Below, piece by piece: positions 1-9,828 of a stretch of 64,000 nucleotides of DNA. The stretch is taken from NCBI GenBank assembly GCA_007859835.1, contig SJPJ01000001.1:1012453-1076452 (forward strand). The letters run 5' to 3'. The position numbers and the translations under genes were made by a program. How positions within the stretch are numbered: position 1 is the stretch's first letter; each line of letters starts with the position of its first letter. This stretch comes from Novipirellula herctigrandis. GTDB taxonomy: Bacteria; Planctomycetota; Planctomycetia; Pirellulales; Pirellulaceae. The notes beneath the pieces were generated by a model. That model was not told the origin of the DNA. It saw only the letters and a program-made list of their open reading frames with translations, and searched no databases.

Positions 1-3000
1 CACTGCGCAATTGCGAGACCGCTAAACCGATCGTTCCGAGCAACAACCCCAACGCGCCGAGACTTTGGAAGGTTCGCAAGTAGGTGTTTTGGACGGCCAT
101 CATTCCCGCCAACACATCGTCCGTTTTCGAGACATCCATTCCGTAATCGCCGAGTCCGTTTTCGAGAACCGATCCGATACTCGAATCGCCCTCGCTTTTC
201 GATTCGATTAGAAACACTCGATAACCACTGATGTTCGGAAACAAAGTCTCAAAGTTTGGCTCGCCAATCATCAACTTTCCTTGAAGAAGGGAATTGGACA
301 AAAACCCGACCACTTTGAAATACACCATTTCCCCTTCATCAAACTCAAACGCTTTGACCTGCCCGATGCCTCCTTGCATTTGTAAACTCCACATCGCAGT
401 CCCCTGGTCAATCACGACCGGAATCGGATCGAGCTCGCTTCCATCGGCGCGTGTCGACAACAACGACCATGGCGAATTGCGATTGTCAAGTTCCGCGTTA
501 CTGGCCCAATCAAACCCCGCTAAATGGTCAGCATGCTGGGCAAACAACCCACTGAATGAATCGGGAATTCCCAACACCGTCGGTGCGGTCGCTTGATACA
601 AATTGTTACAACTAGCATCTTGCCCCTCTCGCAATCGGAGCGGACTGATGATCGCCGATTCAAGCTGTTTCGCGTCGTCGCCGAGCAAGTCTTGTTGAAT
701 GTTTGGATCGGCCAAATTGCGGTAAAGAGGCTGTGCGGACTGGGCGATCCAACTAAATCCCCCCGTCCCTTTTTCGGTTGGGCGAAGTTGAAATGCGGTG
801 ATGGCAATAATCAAAAAGGCGGCGACGGCCATCAAACCAATCGTCAACGTGCTGCGCAGCGGCCGACGTGATGCATTACGAAGCGAAAGCCGACCGAGCG
901 TGTAACTGGAGGCATCAAATTCATCGACGATGCCTCGCGGACGACGTAGTTGAGTAAACACAACCATCATCGCTGCGATTAATAGCAACATTCCACCTCC
1001 CACGAACCCACCCGCTGCAGCTTGGCCGCCCGAAACCGCCCCCACAGCGGCAAGGACGATGGCGGTAACCACGATCACGGCGGTGGCGATGTTCCAACGG
1101 CGGTTTGAACGAGGTCGTAAATTCGTCCGTGTCATGGCGGTGTCGGAATCTCGTCCGCTTAACAAATCCTGGGCCTCAACGCGAACGATGCCTCGAACGG
1201 TACCCCACAAAGTCACCACCGCCACCAACCAACTGGCGATCCCGCCGACAAACAAACTTTTCCATGTCCAATGGAATGTCAAAAACGGCACTGTCACGGC
1301 GCCAACCCACCATGATCGTAGTGCCCACAAGACAAACATTGCGTAGGCCACCCCAGCGACAATCCCAATCACAACGCCAATCGCCGCCACGACCGCTCCT
1401 TCGCCGAGCACCAACCGCCCCACTCGACGCGGCGTCCATCCGATCGCCATCAAAGTGCCGAGTTCCCGAAGTCGCTGAGCTAACCCCAAACGGAATAACA
1501 TCGCAATCAACATGACAGCCGACAAGATGACAAAGAAACTGAGCGACAAAAACAACGCATCAAACGGGGTCGTCCCTCTCGACGCTTCCAGCTGTTGCTG
1601 GCGAATCGGGCGCACCGTCCACCCTAGATCCGAAAGTGACGGAGCTAAAGCGTCATCAATCGTTGCACTTAATTCAGCATCCGATTGGCCGGGATCGGGT
1701 TGAATGCGGATGCTCGTCGTATCGCCAAACCGGCTACGGAATAACCGGTGTCCTTCGCCCAGCGGCATGAACGCCTTGGGAGTTAGCCGATAGTCATTCC
1801 AATACGTATCGTCCGCAGCCGATATTTTTCGTTCCAACTTGAAAGGCAAGTCCCAATCGTTGATCGAGTCTTGATCTGTGACACCTGGAACGATCGGAGT
1901 TAAATTGGGATCGTTGTATACCGTTGGAAGTTTGTCAAAAACCGCAGGGCGGTTTCGTCGGAACGGCCGAGAAGGTTCCGTGATAGGCACGACATCCGTT
2001 ACCACAGCCTCAAAGTACTTTTCAATTTCGCGGCCCATTTCAACTTCGGGTTCATAGTACGCAATTCGCAAAGCGGTCCCCACAGTCGCATCACCAAGTT
2101 GCCGAGCGGTCCAATCATTCAAGACCACCGGGACGGCGCGGGGTTTCGCAGCAGATTCAGGAAACGCATAGTTCAGTGGCAACGATTCACTCGAATCAAT
2201 CGCGCTGATCGTACTATAGGGAACACTGGCGATCACTTCACCCGATTCGTCAATCCGCTCGATGGCATTGGCCAAATAAGTCATCACCAACTGAGATCGA
2301 ACCGGGCCAAGTCGCTCAACAATTTTGTCGACAGCCACTTCGGGGATCAACAATCGGTCACTGGTGACAGAGCAATAATCGAAAACGGATTCACCCGTTG
2401 AATCGTCAGGAAATACTTGCTTCACATGTGTCAATTGCAGACCAAGCGAGCGGAGGTCCAGGTCCAGTTCATCGATTTTGACCGGAGCGGGAAAAAGCAC
2501 CACGTTCGCCTCCGACGGACGGTCCAATACAGCGGCGACCGTTTTTCGACTAAGGAAAATATTCATCGGCGCAGCTTGGCTGGGGACAATTGCGAACCGA
2601 CCGAGACCTTGGTCCGGCAAAATGGCCACCACTTCCATCCGTGGAATGCCTTCGCTTTGAACATCGCGTCGACCAAGTGGGCTGTCGGCGGGGACTGCGC
2701 CGTCAACGGGCAACCGAACGGTGATGGAGTCTCCGATGGCGACACCAAGCTCTGACGCAGCCGATTGATTCAGCACGACCCCCGTATCATTTGGTAAGCG
2801 ATCGGGTCGAAGACCAGTCACATCAAGTTGCCAGAATCGCTCATCACAACCGACGAGTTGAACCGAACCGGCTCGCCGTGTGGTTTTGCCATCCGGTGAG
2901 AATTCCGCAATTCCCGCTGGGAAAAACATTAAGGGCGCGGCATCGGGATGGTCGTTAGTAATCTGGTCAACGGCGAAGAATGATCCCGGTGCAAGGATCG

Positions 3001-3190
3001 AATCCGTTTTACCAAGCCGTTCGATTGTCAGCGACCGTAGTGAACCTCGCATCGAATCGCCAACCAACAATGCACCGACAATGACAGCCGTAGCGGTTGC
3101 AACGCCAAGGGCAACCGAAACGGAGAGACGCAGTCGATGCCGAACGGTCGAAACGATCATCGAACCGAGACTAAAAGAGCGGATGTTCAT
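1..3190 (-). CDS. ABC transporter permease, FtsX/MacB type (3' end cut by window)
   Basis: Starts at ATG 3190 and stays open to the left edge, giving about 1063 visible codons; the C-terminus is missing. Residues ~18-43 form an N-terminal membrane segment (ALGVATATAVIVGALLVGDSM) after a basic stretch, followed by a large extracytoplasmic region with MacB periplasmic-domain style. Several hydrophobic segments follow near 1500-900, then a second soluble region, and the FtsX-like end begins at the window edge (LRTFQSLGALGLLLGTIGLAVSQLRS). This two-FtsX-domain layout is typical of large permeases that move lipoproteins, peptides or drugs with a separate ATPase. No ATPase is in view; it may lie to the left. 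The gene is divergent from a TolC-family gene 288 bp away, which would suit a tripartite efflux route, but that pairing is inference. The substrate is unknown. Confidence 0.85.
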   Translation of the reverse strand, partial: MNIRSFSLGSMIVSTVRHRLRLSVSVALGVATATAVIVGALLVGDSMRGSLRSLTIERLGKTDSILAPGSFFAVDQITNDHPDAAPLMFFPAGIAEFSPDGKTTRRAGSVQLVGCDERFWQLDVTGLRPDRLPNDTGVVLNQSAASELGVAIGDSITVRLPVDGAVPADSPLGRRDVQSEGIPRMEVVAILPDQGLGRFAIVPSQAAPMNIFLSRKTVAAVLDRPSEANVVLFPAPVKIDELDLDLRSLGLQLTHVKQVFPDDSTGESVFDYCSVTSDRLLIPEVAVDKIVERLGPVRSQLVMTYLANAIERIDESGEVIASVPYSTISAIDSSESLPLNYAFPESAAKPRAVPVVLNDWTARQLGDATVGTALRIAYYEPEVEMGREIEKYFEAVVTDVVPITEPSRPFRRNRPAVFDKLPTVYNDPNLTPIVPGVTDQDSINDWDLPFKLERKISAADDTYWNDYRLTPKAFMPLGEGHRLFRSRFGDTTSIRIQPDPGQSDAELSATIDDALAPSLSDLGWTVRPIRQQQLEASRGTTPFDALFLSLSFFVILSAVMLIAMLFRLGLAQRLRELGTLMAIGWTPRRVGRLVLGEGAVVAAIGVVIGIVAGVAYAMFVLWALRSWWVGAVTVPFLTFHWTWKSLFVGGIASWLVAVVTLWGTVRGIVRVEAQDLLSGRDSDTAMTRTNLRPRSNRRWNIATAVIVVTAIVLAAVGAVSGGQAAAGGFVGGGMLLLIAAMMVVFTQLRRPRGIVDEFDASSYTLGRLSLRNASRRPLRSTLTIGLMAVAAFLIIAITAFQLRPTEKGTGGFSWIAQSAQPLYRNLADPNIQQDLLGDDAKQLESAIISPLRLREGQDASCNNLYQATAPTVLGIPDSFSGLFAQHADHLAGFDWASNAELDNRNSPWSLLSTRADGSELDPIPVVIDQGTAMWSLQMQGGIGQVKAFEFDEGEMVYFKVVGFLSNSLLQGKLMIGEPNFETLFPNISGYRVFLIESKSEGDSSIGSVLENGLGDYGMDVSKTDDVLAGMMAVQNTYLRTFQSLGALGLLLGTIGLAVSQLRS

Positions 3191-3478
3191 GATGTTGTTC
3201 TATAAGACCCTAAAGCGTAATGGTTGAAACTCAGCGTTTAGGTTGATTCAAAAAGTTGATATCCGATGCAAAACTTAGGTGCCCAAACCATGACGCTCCG
3301 CTTACGACGGACCTGCCGGTTGTGGGGCTTTTAGCAAGCATAACCGATGGGACGTACAATGCGTGTACAGTGTAGACCATGAGCTAGCACATCCGATGCA
3401 ACACAGGAGTACGTTAAACGGATTTAGCGTCGTTGTTGCCCAAGTCGCCCACCAGCGGCAAAAAGGACTGGCCTCGCA

Positions 3479-5623
3479 GTGGCAAAGCACAAACATCATG
3501 ACCGACGGCGACGACAACGCAATCAACTGCGTCTCACCCTCGCTGCGATGGTCCTCACGACCGGTGCGACTCTCGGTTGCTCGACGCTCGACCGATTCCG
3601 CAATAGCGGGGGACCGCCAGAGCCACCGACGCTCGAAGAAGTCCAAATGTCACAGGCAGAAGGACGCGTTGCCAGCGAGCCCTCAACCGCTCTGCTGCAG
3701 CTTGCAGGTTATCGCAATTCGGAAGCCTCTTCTACTGGACAATCCGATTTAGCACTCGTCGCATCGGACAATCTGCTCGAACTGCCCAACATGGCTGATT
3801 CGGACCGAGAGGAAAAAACTGCAGCGAAAGCGTTAAACCTCCGTCCGTCGCTTCCACCGTCGCAACCATCGCCCGATTTGGACCGACCGCCGGAAGAGTT
3901 GGGATTACCCAATACGTTCTCTTTACCCACCGAGCGAGATCTGGAACAAGCATTTGCTAAGGGGCAATCTGATGTTTCAACCGTGCCTGCGGAATCAACG
4001 CAGCCAACCGAGTCAGCGCACCCAGTGAATCCATCGGTACTGCCATCGCGGCCGATTTCTCAGACTGAAATGCTGCAATTGGCACTGCAAAATAGTCCTG
4101 TCCTTCGCCCCTTGGGGCTGCGGATCCTGGAAACCCCAGGTTCCGCCACGACCGTTTACGACCAAGCGATTGCAGCGTCCGACCCGTTCTTCGGTCCGCA
4201 AGCGGCGTTGTCAGAATTCGACAGCGTCCTATCGGCTGGGCTTACAACTCAGAACAATGATCGTGTTTACAACAACGCGACGTTGGGTGGTAACGTCCAA
4301 GAATTGACGCAAGATTACGCGAACATGAACGCGCGAATCCAGAAACGTTCGCAAAATGGTGCTGTTTGGGATTTAACCACCGAAAAACTCTACGACGCCA
4401 ACAATCGTGATGGCAACATTTTCCCAAGCTACTGGGAAACACAAATGGTTGCTGGCGTACGTCAACCGTTGCTTCGGGGTGCGGGACGCGAGTTCAACCT
4501 CATCGCAGGCCCGAATGCTCAACCTGGTTTCAATTTTTCAAATGGAATTTTGATTGCACGATTGAATAATCGAATCAGTGACGTCGATTTCGAAGTCGCG
4601 GTTCGCAGCTTTATTCGTGATTTGTATGCCGTCTATTGGGATCTAAAACGACAACATCGCAATTACCAAAGCGTGGTAGCGGCACGTGATATGTCGTATC
4701 AAACGTGGCAGAGCGTGTTAGCCAAAAGTGAAGCAAAGATAAGCGGCGGTGAGGCGAACAAGGAAGCCCAAGCCAGAGCAAAATATTACCGGTATTGCCG
4801 CGAAACGGAGATGGCACTTGGTGGCGGCAACGGACAAACAGGCTTGTTAACGACCGAGCGCCGCCTGCGTGAAATGACCGGACTGGCAACAGACGAGCAA
4901 GTCCTACTCAAACCCATCGACGATGACGTCTCAGCCGAGTTCACGTTTGACCTCGACACGACCCTGTCTCGAGCGATGATGCACCGTGCGGAATTGAAAC
5001 GCCAATCGATCAAAGTTCAGCAACAAGAGATGAAGTTGATTGCAGCCAAAAATTTCCTGTTGCCACAGCTGGACCTGATCGGCCGTTATCGGCTGAGAGG
5101 ATTCGGTGACGATTTGACTGGCGATGGAACGCGATTCAGCAGCGCGTACAAGGATTTCTTTTCGCTCGATCACCAAGAAATCGAATTTGGCGTCGAGATG
5201 GGCGTCGTGGCCGGTCGTCGCCAAGCACACGCGGCTGTACGCAACGCAATGTTGCAGGTCAATAAAGAACGCAGCATTTTAGCGGAACAGCAGAGCGCAC
5301 TGCGATTCGAAGTGACCAATGCGATAACCGAAGTCGAATCAGCCTACGATGCGATGGACTTTTCACGGTTGCAGGCCGAAGCAGCGGAGGACCGTTTGGA
5401 GAGTTCCGAAGTTCTGTTCGAAAGTGACAAGATTCAAATCGAATTCTTGCTCGACGCCCAAGAGGAATTGCTGCAAGCGGAACTGAGTTACGCAGCCGAC
5501 TTGTCACGCTACGCAGTGTCATTGATCTCGCTCAGTAACGACTCGGGAACCTTATTGAAAGATGTCGGCGTGAATGTGCATCAGGAGTGCGATCGCACCC
5601 ACGTCGTATTGAATGGCCAGTAA
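3479..5623 (+). CDS. TolC-family outer-membrane efflux lipoprotein
   Basis: 714 codons from a GTG start with AAGGA 11 nt upstream. The basic N-terminus (KHKHHDRRRR) leads into a hydrophobic stretch ending in a lipobox (TLGC, Cys34), so it is probably a lipoprotein. Residues ~40-190 are a Pro/Ser-rich linker. From ~195 onward the sequence has the long helical, repeated layout of outer-membrane efflux proteins (QTEMLQLALQNSP, AELKRQSIKVQQQEMKLIAAKNFLLPQLDLIGRYRLRG, then a second helical half). It would form the exit duct of an efflux pump in the outer membrane. The divergent permease is a possible inner-membrane partner. The N-terminal linker is longer than in classical TolC. An in-frame ATG could be used instead, but the GTG keeps the full signal sequence. 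Confidence 0.85.
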   Translation: MAKHKHHDRRRRQRNQLRLTLAAMVLTTGATLGCSTLDRFRNSGGPPEPPTLEEVQMSQAEGRVASEPSTALLQLAGYRNSEASSTGQSDLALVASDNLLELPNMADSDREEKTAAKALNLRPSLPPSQPSPDLDRPPEELGLPNTFSLPTERDLEQAFAKGQSDVSTVPAESTQPTESAHPVNPSVLPSRPISQTEMLQLALQNSPVLRPLGLRILETPGSATTVYDQAIAASDPFFGPQAALSEFDSVLSAGLTTQNNDRVYNNATLGGNVQELTQDYANMNARIQKRSQNGAVWDLTTEKLYDANNRDGNIFPSYWETQMVAGVRQPLLRGAGREFNLIAGPNAQPGFNFSNGILIARLNNRISDVDFEVAVRSFIRDLYAVYWDLKRQHRNYQSVVAARDMSYQTWQSVLAKSEAKISGGEANKEAQARAKYYRYCRETEMALGGGNGQTGLLTTERRLREMTGLATDEQVLLKPIDDDVSAEFTFDLDTTLSRAMMHRAELKRQSIKVQQQEMKLIAAKNFLLPQLDLIGRYRLRGFGDDLTGDGTRFSSAYKDFFSLDHQEIEFGVEMGVVAGRRQAHAAVRNAMLQVNKERSILAEQQSALRFEVTNAITEVESAYDAMDFSRLQAEAAEDRLESSEVLFESDKIQIEFLLDAQEELLQAELSYAADLSRYAVSLISLSNDSGTLLKDVGVNVHQECDRTHVVLNGQ

Positions 5624-5913
5624 GAAATTTGGTCGGCAGCAAAGGTCATCCTGGCGACTTGACCCGAGCCAATATTGATCGCAGCCAGTATCGATTCAAT
5701 CCTGTGTAGCGGCATTCTTGGGTCGCCTCTTGCTCTGCAACCATTCGCCCCGGAACGAACTTTCGAGAGCGAACTTCGTCATCGAGAAGTTCACATCCTT
5801 TGAAGGGAGTGTGATTTTATTCTGCCGTTGACCCCTCGGGATGGTTTTCGGACAATTGGCACACGCGTGAAACCGCACCCTTTGTCTAAAACCCAACGAA
5901 AACCGCCCATTCT

Positions 5914-7185
5914 ATGTCCGCTTCGACCGCTGAAATCACTGAATATTGCCTCAAAACCGCCCAGGCGGCTCGAAAAGCTTCGTACCAACTAGCCTCGCTT
6001 GACGCCGAGGTCAAAAACCGATGGCTCGGCGAATCCGCTGCAGCGCTGATCAAATCTGAAAAAAAAATTGTTGCAGCAAACCAAATCGACCTCGACGCGG
6101 CTGCCGGATACGGCCTCTCCGACGCTGCAATTGACCGGCTTCGACTCGATTCGGGGCGGATTGCGTCGATTGCGACGGCACTCGAAGAAATCGCAATGCT
6201 ACCGGATCCGATCGGCGAAGTGATCGATGGTTTCACTCGGCCCGGTGGCCTGCAAATTTTGAAACGGCGAGTGCCGCTTGGTGTCGTCTTCTTTATTTAC
6301 GAAAGCCGACCGAATGTGACAGCCGACGCCGCAGGAATTTGCGTCAAAAGTGGCAATGCCGTGATTTTGCGTGGGGGAAAAGAGGCAATCCATAGCAGCC
6401 AAGCGATTGTCGATGTGCTGGCCAAAACGGCTTCCCATTGCGGGTTACCCGAGAATGCCGTGCAACTGGTTTCGACAACGGACCGAGCCGCGGTCGGCGA
6501 ATTTTTGAAACTGGGCGAACTGATCGATGTTACGATCCCTCGCGGTGGCGAAGGGTTGATCCGACGAGTCGCCGCCGAAGCGACAATGCCTGTGATCAAG
6601 CATTTCGATGGCAATTGCCACGTCTATGTTGACAAAGACGCCGACATCGAAATGGCAGTGGAGATCATCGAAAATGCGAAATGTCAACGAATGGGCGTCT
6701 GTAACGCTTGCGAATCGCTGCTAATTCACGAGGCGATTGCATCCAAGGCACTGCCAGAAATCGCCAAGCGATTGACCGAGCGGGGTGTTGAGATGCGTGC
6801 GGATGAACGAGCCAAGAGCATCGTGCCATCGGCGACCGCAGCGACCGAGGAAGATTGGTCGACGGAGTATCTAGGCCCAACGATTAGCGTCGCAGTCGTG
6901 GATACCATCGAACAAGCGGCCGAGCATATCAACCGCTATGGATCGCACCACACCGACGCAATCGTGACAGGCAACCTAAAAGCGGCTGAAATTTTCACGA
7001 CGCTCGTCGATAGTTCTGCAGTGATGGTCAATGCAAGCACTCGGTTTAACGATGGCGGCGTGTTTGGACTTGGCGCTGAAATCGGTATCTCAACGGATAA
7101 ATTTCACGCTCGTGGCCCCTGTGGACTGCGTGAGTTGACAACCTACAAATATATCGTTCGTGGTGACGGCCACGTTCGAACTTAG
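5914..7185 (+). CDS. proA: glutamate-5-semialdehyde dehydrogenase (gamma-glutamyl phosphate reductase)
   Basis: 423 aa, the usual ProA length. It reduces gamma-glutamyl phosphate to glutamate semialdehyde with NADPH in proline synthesis. Seen: [16 protein letters not shown] around residue 125, the glycine loop [12 protein letters not shown], and the catalytic-cysteine block [13 protein letters not shown] with Cys at about residue 266. The C-terminal [18 protein letters not shown] and [15 protein letters not shown] are also diagnostic. No proB is in view. The stop is 20 bp before fliM on the same strand, so the two may share a transcript. The 290-bp stretch upstream (5624-5913) shows no gene. 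Confidence 0.97.
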   Translation: MSASTAEITEYCLKTAQAARKASYQLASLDAEVKNRWLGESAAALIKSEKKIVAANQIDLDAAAGYGLSDAAIDRLRLDSGRIASIATALEEIAMLPDPIGEVIDGFTRPGGLQILKRRVPLGVVFFIYESRPNVTADAAGICVKSGNAVILRGGKEAIHSSQAIVDVLAKTASHCGLPENAVQLVSTTDRAAVGEFLKLGELIDVTIPRGGEGLIRRVAAEATMPVIKHFDGNCHVYVDKDADIEMAVEIIENAKCQRMGVCNACESLLIHEAIASKALPEIAKRLTERGVEMRADERAKSIVPSATAATEEDWSTEYLGPTISVAVVDTIEQAAEHINRYGSHHTDAIVTGNLKAAEIFTTLVDSSAVMVNASTRFNDGGVFGLGAEIGISTDKFHARGPCGLRELTTYKYIVRGDGHVRT

Positions 7186-7205
7186 AACTTCGAAGGACAA
7201 CGGAT

Positions 7206-8291
7206 ATGTCAGACGAATCGCTGAGCCAAAATCAAGTCGAGAGCTTGCTTAAGGCGATGGAGTCGGTCGATGAACCCAGCTCCGCCCCAAGCACCGATAG
7301 CCGGACGGTCAATTCCCCCAAGAGCAAGGCTCCAGGACGCGGAAAATCAGGCTCGTCCAAAATGTCGGGGCTGTTGCCACAAGGGGTCCGCGTGACCGCC
7401 TATGACTTCAAACGTCCCGAACGCGTCGGCAAGGACCAAATGCGTGCAATGCACTCGCTGCATGAAACATTGGCACGCAACTTTGGTGCTGCGATGTCCG
7501 GATTACTTCGGACGATGATTGAAGTGAAACTGCTTAGCGTTGACCAATTAACCTATAGCGAGTTCGTCTTCAGCTTGGATAACCCCAGTTGTTTCAGCGT
7601 GTTGAAGCCCGAACCGCTCGAAGGCCATTGGATCCTCGACGTTGCACCAACCCTTTCGTATGCCGTAATCGACCGAATGCTCGGCGGTGACCCGAAGCCA
7701 GGGGAAACGATTCGGCGCCCACTAACCGAAATTGAAACACGATTGATCCGCCGATCAGTTGACTTGTTTTTGACTCAATTGACGCATTCATGGGAGAATA
7801 TCGTCGAATTGGACCTGACAGTGGATCGAATGGAAAGCAATCCGCAATTGGTCCAAATTGTTCCGCCCAATGAAGTGGTAATCCTCATCGGTTTTGAAGT
7901 GTTACTGGGAAAAAATCGCGGCATGATGAACTTGTGCATCCCCTTCAACACCATTGAGGGTTTCAATTCGCAGTTAAGCCGCAACGGTTGGGTCGGATAC
8001 GGCAAAGGTAAGCCAAGCGACCAAACTCGCCAAAAGATCTCGACCAACATCGATACGGCACCGGTGGATGTAGTTGTAACGCTTGCCCGGTCAAAGATTC
8101 GCACTGCCGACCTATTGGAATTAGCGGTCGGCGATGTGATAGCGACCGAAAAAGAGAGCAATTCGCCGCTCGAACTGGCAATCCAAGATGTACCAAAGTT
8201 CCAAGCCAAAGCGGGTGCCTACAAAGGCAAGAAAGCGATCCGAATCGAATCGATCATCGAATCGAAAAAACAAGCGGTCGACGAAGAGTAG
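7206..8291 (+). CDS. fliM: flagellar motor switch protein FliM
   Basis: 361 aa. The N-terminus (ESLSQNQVESLLKAM) matches the LSQxEIDxLL CheY-P-binding peptide that begins FliM. A Ser/Pro linker follows to about residue 55. The CheC-like middle domain begins YDFKRPERVGKDQMRAMHSLHETLARNFGAAMSG and continues through VIDRMLGGD. The C-terminal SpoA/FliN-like domain (TAPVDVVVTLARSKIRTADLLELAVGDVIATE) ends the protein. FliM sits in the C-ring and switches rotation on CheY-P binding. No other flagellar gene is in the window, so it is detached from any fli cluster and sits 20 bp after proA. Confidence 0.93.
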   Translation: MSDESLSQNQVESLLKAMESVDEPSSAPSTDSRTVNSPKSKAPGRGKSGSSKMSGLLPQGVRVTAYDFKRPERVGKDQMRAMHSLHETLARNFGAAMSGLLRTMIEVKLLSVDQLTYSEFVFSLDNPSCFSVLKPEPLEGHWILDVAPTLSYAVIDRMLGGDPKPGETIRRPLTEIETRLIRRSVDLFLTQLTHSWENIVELDLTVDRMESNPQLVQIVPPNEVVILIGFEVLLGKNRGMMNLCIPFNTIEGFNSQLSRNGWVGYGKGKPSDQTRQKISTNIDTAPVDVVVTLARSKIRTADLLELAVGDVIATEKESNSPLELAIQDVPKFQAKAGAYKGKKAIRIESIIESKKQAVDEE

Positions 8292-8424
8292 GCGTTCGTA
8301 ACTCAGAGGCGTCTAATGTTTGAATTTTGGCATCCAGTGAATGGCCCAATGCCTTGGCGACTTCCGCTAAGAAAGCCAACCTTAAATTTCTATTTGACGA
8401 AGCCCTCGCGAACCTACCCCACCT

Positions 8425-8817
8425 CTACGAACGCAGCGTTCGTGTGGTCAAGAAGGACTGAATCGGCGGCAACGCGAGACCGATCTTGTCAGCCTGAGCC
8501 TTCATTGCTCGCTCGAAAAATGGCATTGGGAAATCGGGACGTCGTCGAAGAGCGTATCGCTCCATTGCTACCACTAACTTGATGTCAAGTTTTCCCAGTT
8601 TGACTTGCTTCACAATGTAATGCAGGTATGCCCGCTGCTGGTCAGTGGTGGCATGCAATCGGTTGACGAGCTGATCTTCGAGCGTGGCGTATCGATTTGG
8701 GCCTGCGATCGCCGTGGTTCGCGTGGGAATTTGCGCCGTCGCCGTGAGCGAATCACATAAAATGGCCGCGGTCACGCCTAACAAAATGGTCGCATGAATG
8801 ATGAGTTGGCGTTTCAT
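8425..8817 (-). CDS. small secreted protein of unknown function
   Basis: 130 aa from ATG 8817, preceded by AAGGAG about 11 nt upstream; an upstream in-frame start at 8859 lacks such a site and would precede the signal peptide with 14 charged residues. The N-terminus (MKRQLIIHATILLGVTAAIL...ATAQ) is a clear signal peptide with likely cleavage after ATA-Q. The mature part is basic and helical (TTDQQRAYLHYIVKQVKLGKLDIKLVVAMERYALRRRPDFPMPFFERAMKAQA). I do not recognise a family. It is convergent with fliM. Probably periplasmic. Confidence 0.65.
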   Translation of the reverse strand: MKRQLIIHATILLGVTAAILCDSLTATAQIPTRTTAIAGPNRYATLEDQLVNRLHATTDQQRAYLHYIVKQVKLGKLDIKLVVAMERYALRRRPDFPMPFFERAMKAQADKIGLALPPIQSFLTTRTLRS

Positions 8818-9179
8818 TGGTGTTACTGCTCCTTCGCGAGTCGTCGATTGTTGGCGCACAATGGCACCGCGCTATCAATCGACTACCATGACGAAGCGAA
8901 GAATTGCAAGCCGAATTCATCGCAAAACGACCGAACCCGAATCCGCTAGCAACAGTCTAGGTAGCCTACGGCAAATTTAACCCTGGCTGATCGTCCGGTT
9001 TGCATTGGTGGTGGTGATTGTGTGTATCGAAGCGGTCACAACGGCCGAAACAGGACAGTGATAGAGAAGTCGCGAAAGGCCACTAGAAGTGAGTCATCAC
9101 AGGTCGATCGCACCAAACAATATACACAACCTCACTTTGGCTACGCTTTGTGGCTGAGCACGCGAAGAAGGATTCGGCA
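8818..9179. other. intergenic stretch, no gene seen
   Basis: This is the spacer between two divergent secreted-protein genes. It must hold both promoters, but I see no convincing -35/-10 pair, no hairpin of note and no RNA gene. Confidence 0.5.
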
Positions 9180-9710
9180 ATGAATCGTTGGTTAATGATT
9201 GGTTCGTTGGTAGGCTTGATGCTCACCAGCACAGGTTGTCTCCACCACAATCTACGAGGCGGGGGCGGATGTAGCAGTAACCAATGCGACAGCGGTAGCT
9301 GTGGCGGAAAAGGAATACTGGGCAAATTGTGTTCCAGTAACGACTGTGGCGACTGCCAAAGTTGCGGGCCCTGTGGCGACCAAAGCTGTGGTGGCTGTGG
9401 TAACGGTGGCGGCTGCGGGATCGCAGGTTGCCAAGGCGGCTGTGGTAACGGTGGCGGCTGCGGAATCGCCGGTTGCCAAGGCGGATGTGGCCGCAGCGGC
9501 TGTGTCGCTGGCGCACTTGGATGGCAGCAAGGTGGTCACGACTATAGCTCACACTTGAACCCAGGCCTGCTCGGCCACGGTGCAGGAGCGCGTTTGCAGT
9601 CGCAGCCGTTCAATGCGGGACCTCCAACTGGGCAAGTTGGCTATCCCTACTATACTCATCATGGGCCTCGCGACTTCTTAATGGCAAACCCGCCAACGAT
9701 CGGCCGTTAA
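9180..9710 (+). CDS. Cys/Gly-rich lipoprotein with tandem 15-residue repeats
   Basis: 176 aa from ATG 9180, which has AAGGA 8 nt upstream; a GTG at 9150 is open but less likely. The signal peptide ([20 protein letters not shown]) ends in a lipobox, so Cys20 would be lipidated. The next ~90 residues are dominated by Cys and Gly ([33 protein letters not shown]), including two copies of the 15-residue unit [15 protein letters not shown] encoded by a near-perfect 45-bp tandem repeat. The tail is Cys-free and rich in Gly, His and Pro ([38 protein letters not shown]). It may be a surface protein cross-linked by disulphides or a metal binder. It lies 119 bp upstream of cysE on the same strand, with a hairpin between. 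Confidence 0.8.
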   Translation: MNRWLMIGSLVGLMLTSTGCLHHNLRGGGGCSSNQCDSGSCGGKGILGKLCSSNDCGDCQSCGPCGDQSCGGCGNGGGCGIAGCQGGCGNGGGCGIAGCQGGCGRSGCVAGALGWQQGGHDYSSHLNPGLLGHGAGARLQSQPFNAGPPTGQVGYPYYTHHGPRDFLMANPPTIGR

Positions 9711-9744
9711 ACCTCGCGATCTCCAACTTGATAGTATTCATAGC

Positions 9745-9780
9745 AATCAGCCGTATTCGCGATCGCGGGTTCGGCTGATT
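9745..9780 (+). terminator. long hairpin between the Cys-rich lipoprotein and cysE
   Basis: A perfect 9-bp stem, AATCAGCCG with CGGCTGATT, encloses an 18-nt loop that itself contains the palindrome CGCGATCGCG. It is followed by CTTCATTT, a weak T-tract. It could terminate the lipoprotein mRNA or be a structured leader of cysE, which starts 48 nt later. Confidence 0.5.
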
Positions 9781-9828
9781 CTTCATTTAGCTTCCATTCT
9801 TGATTCATTTCAACCCGAGAGCATTATC

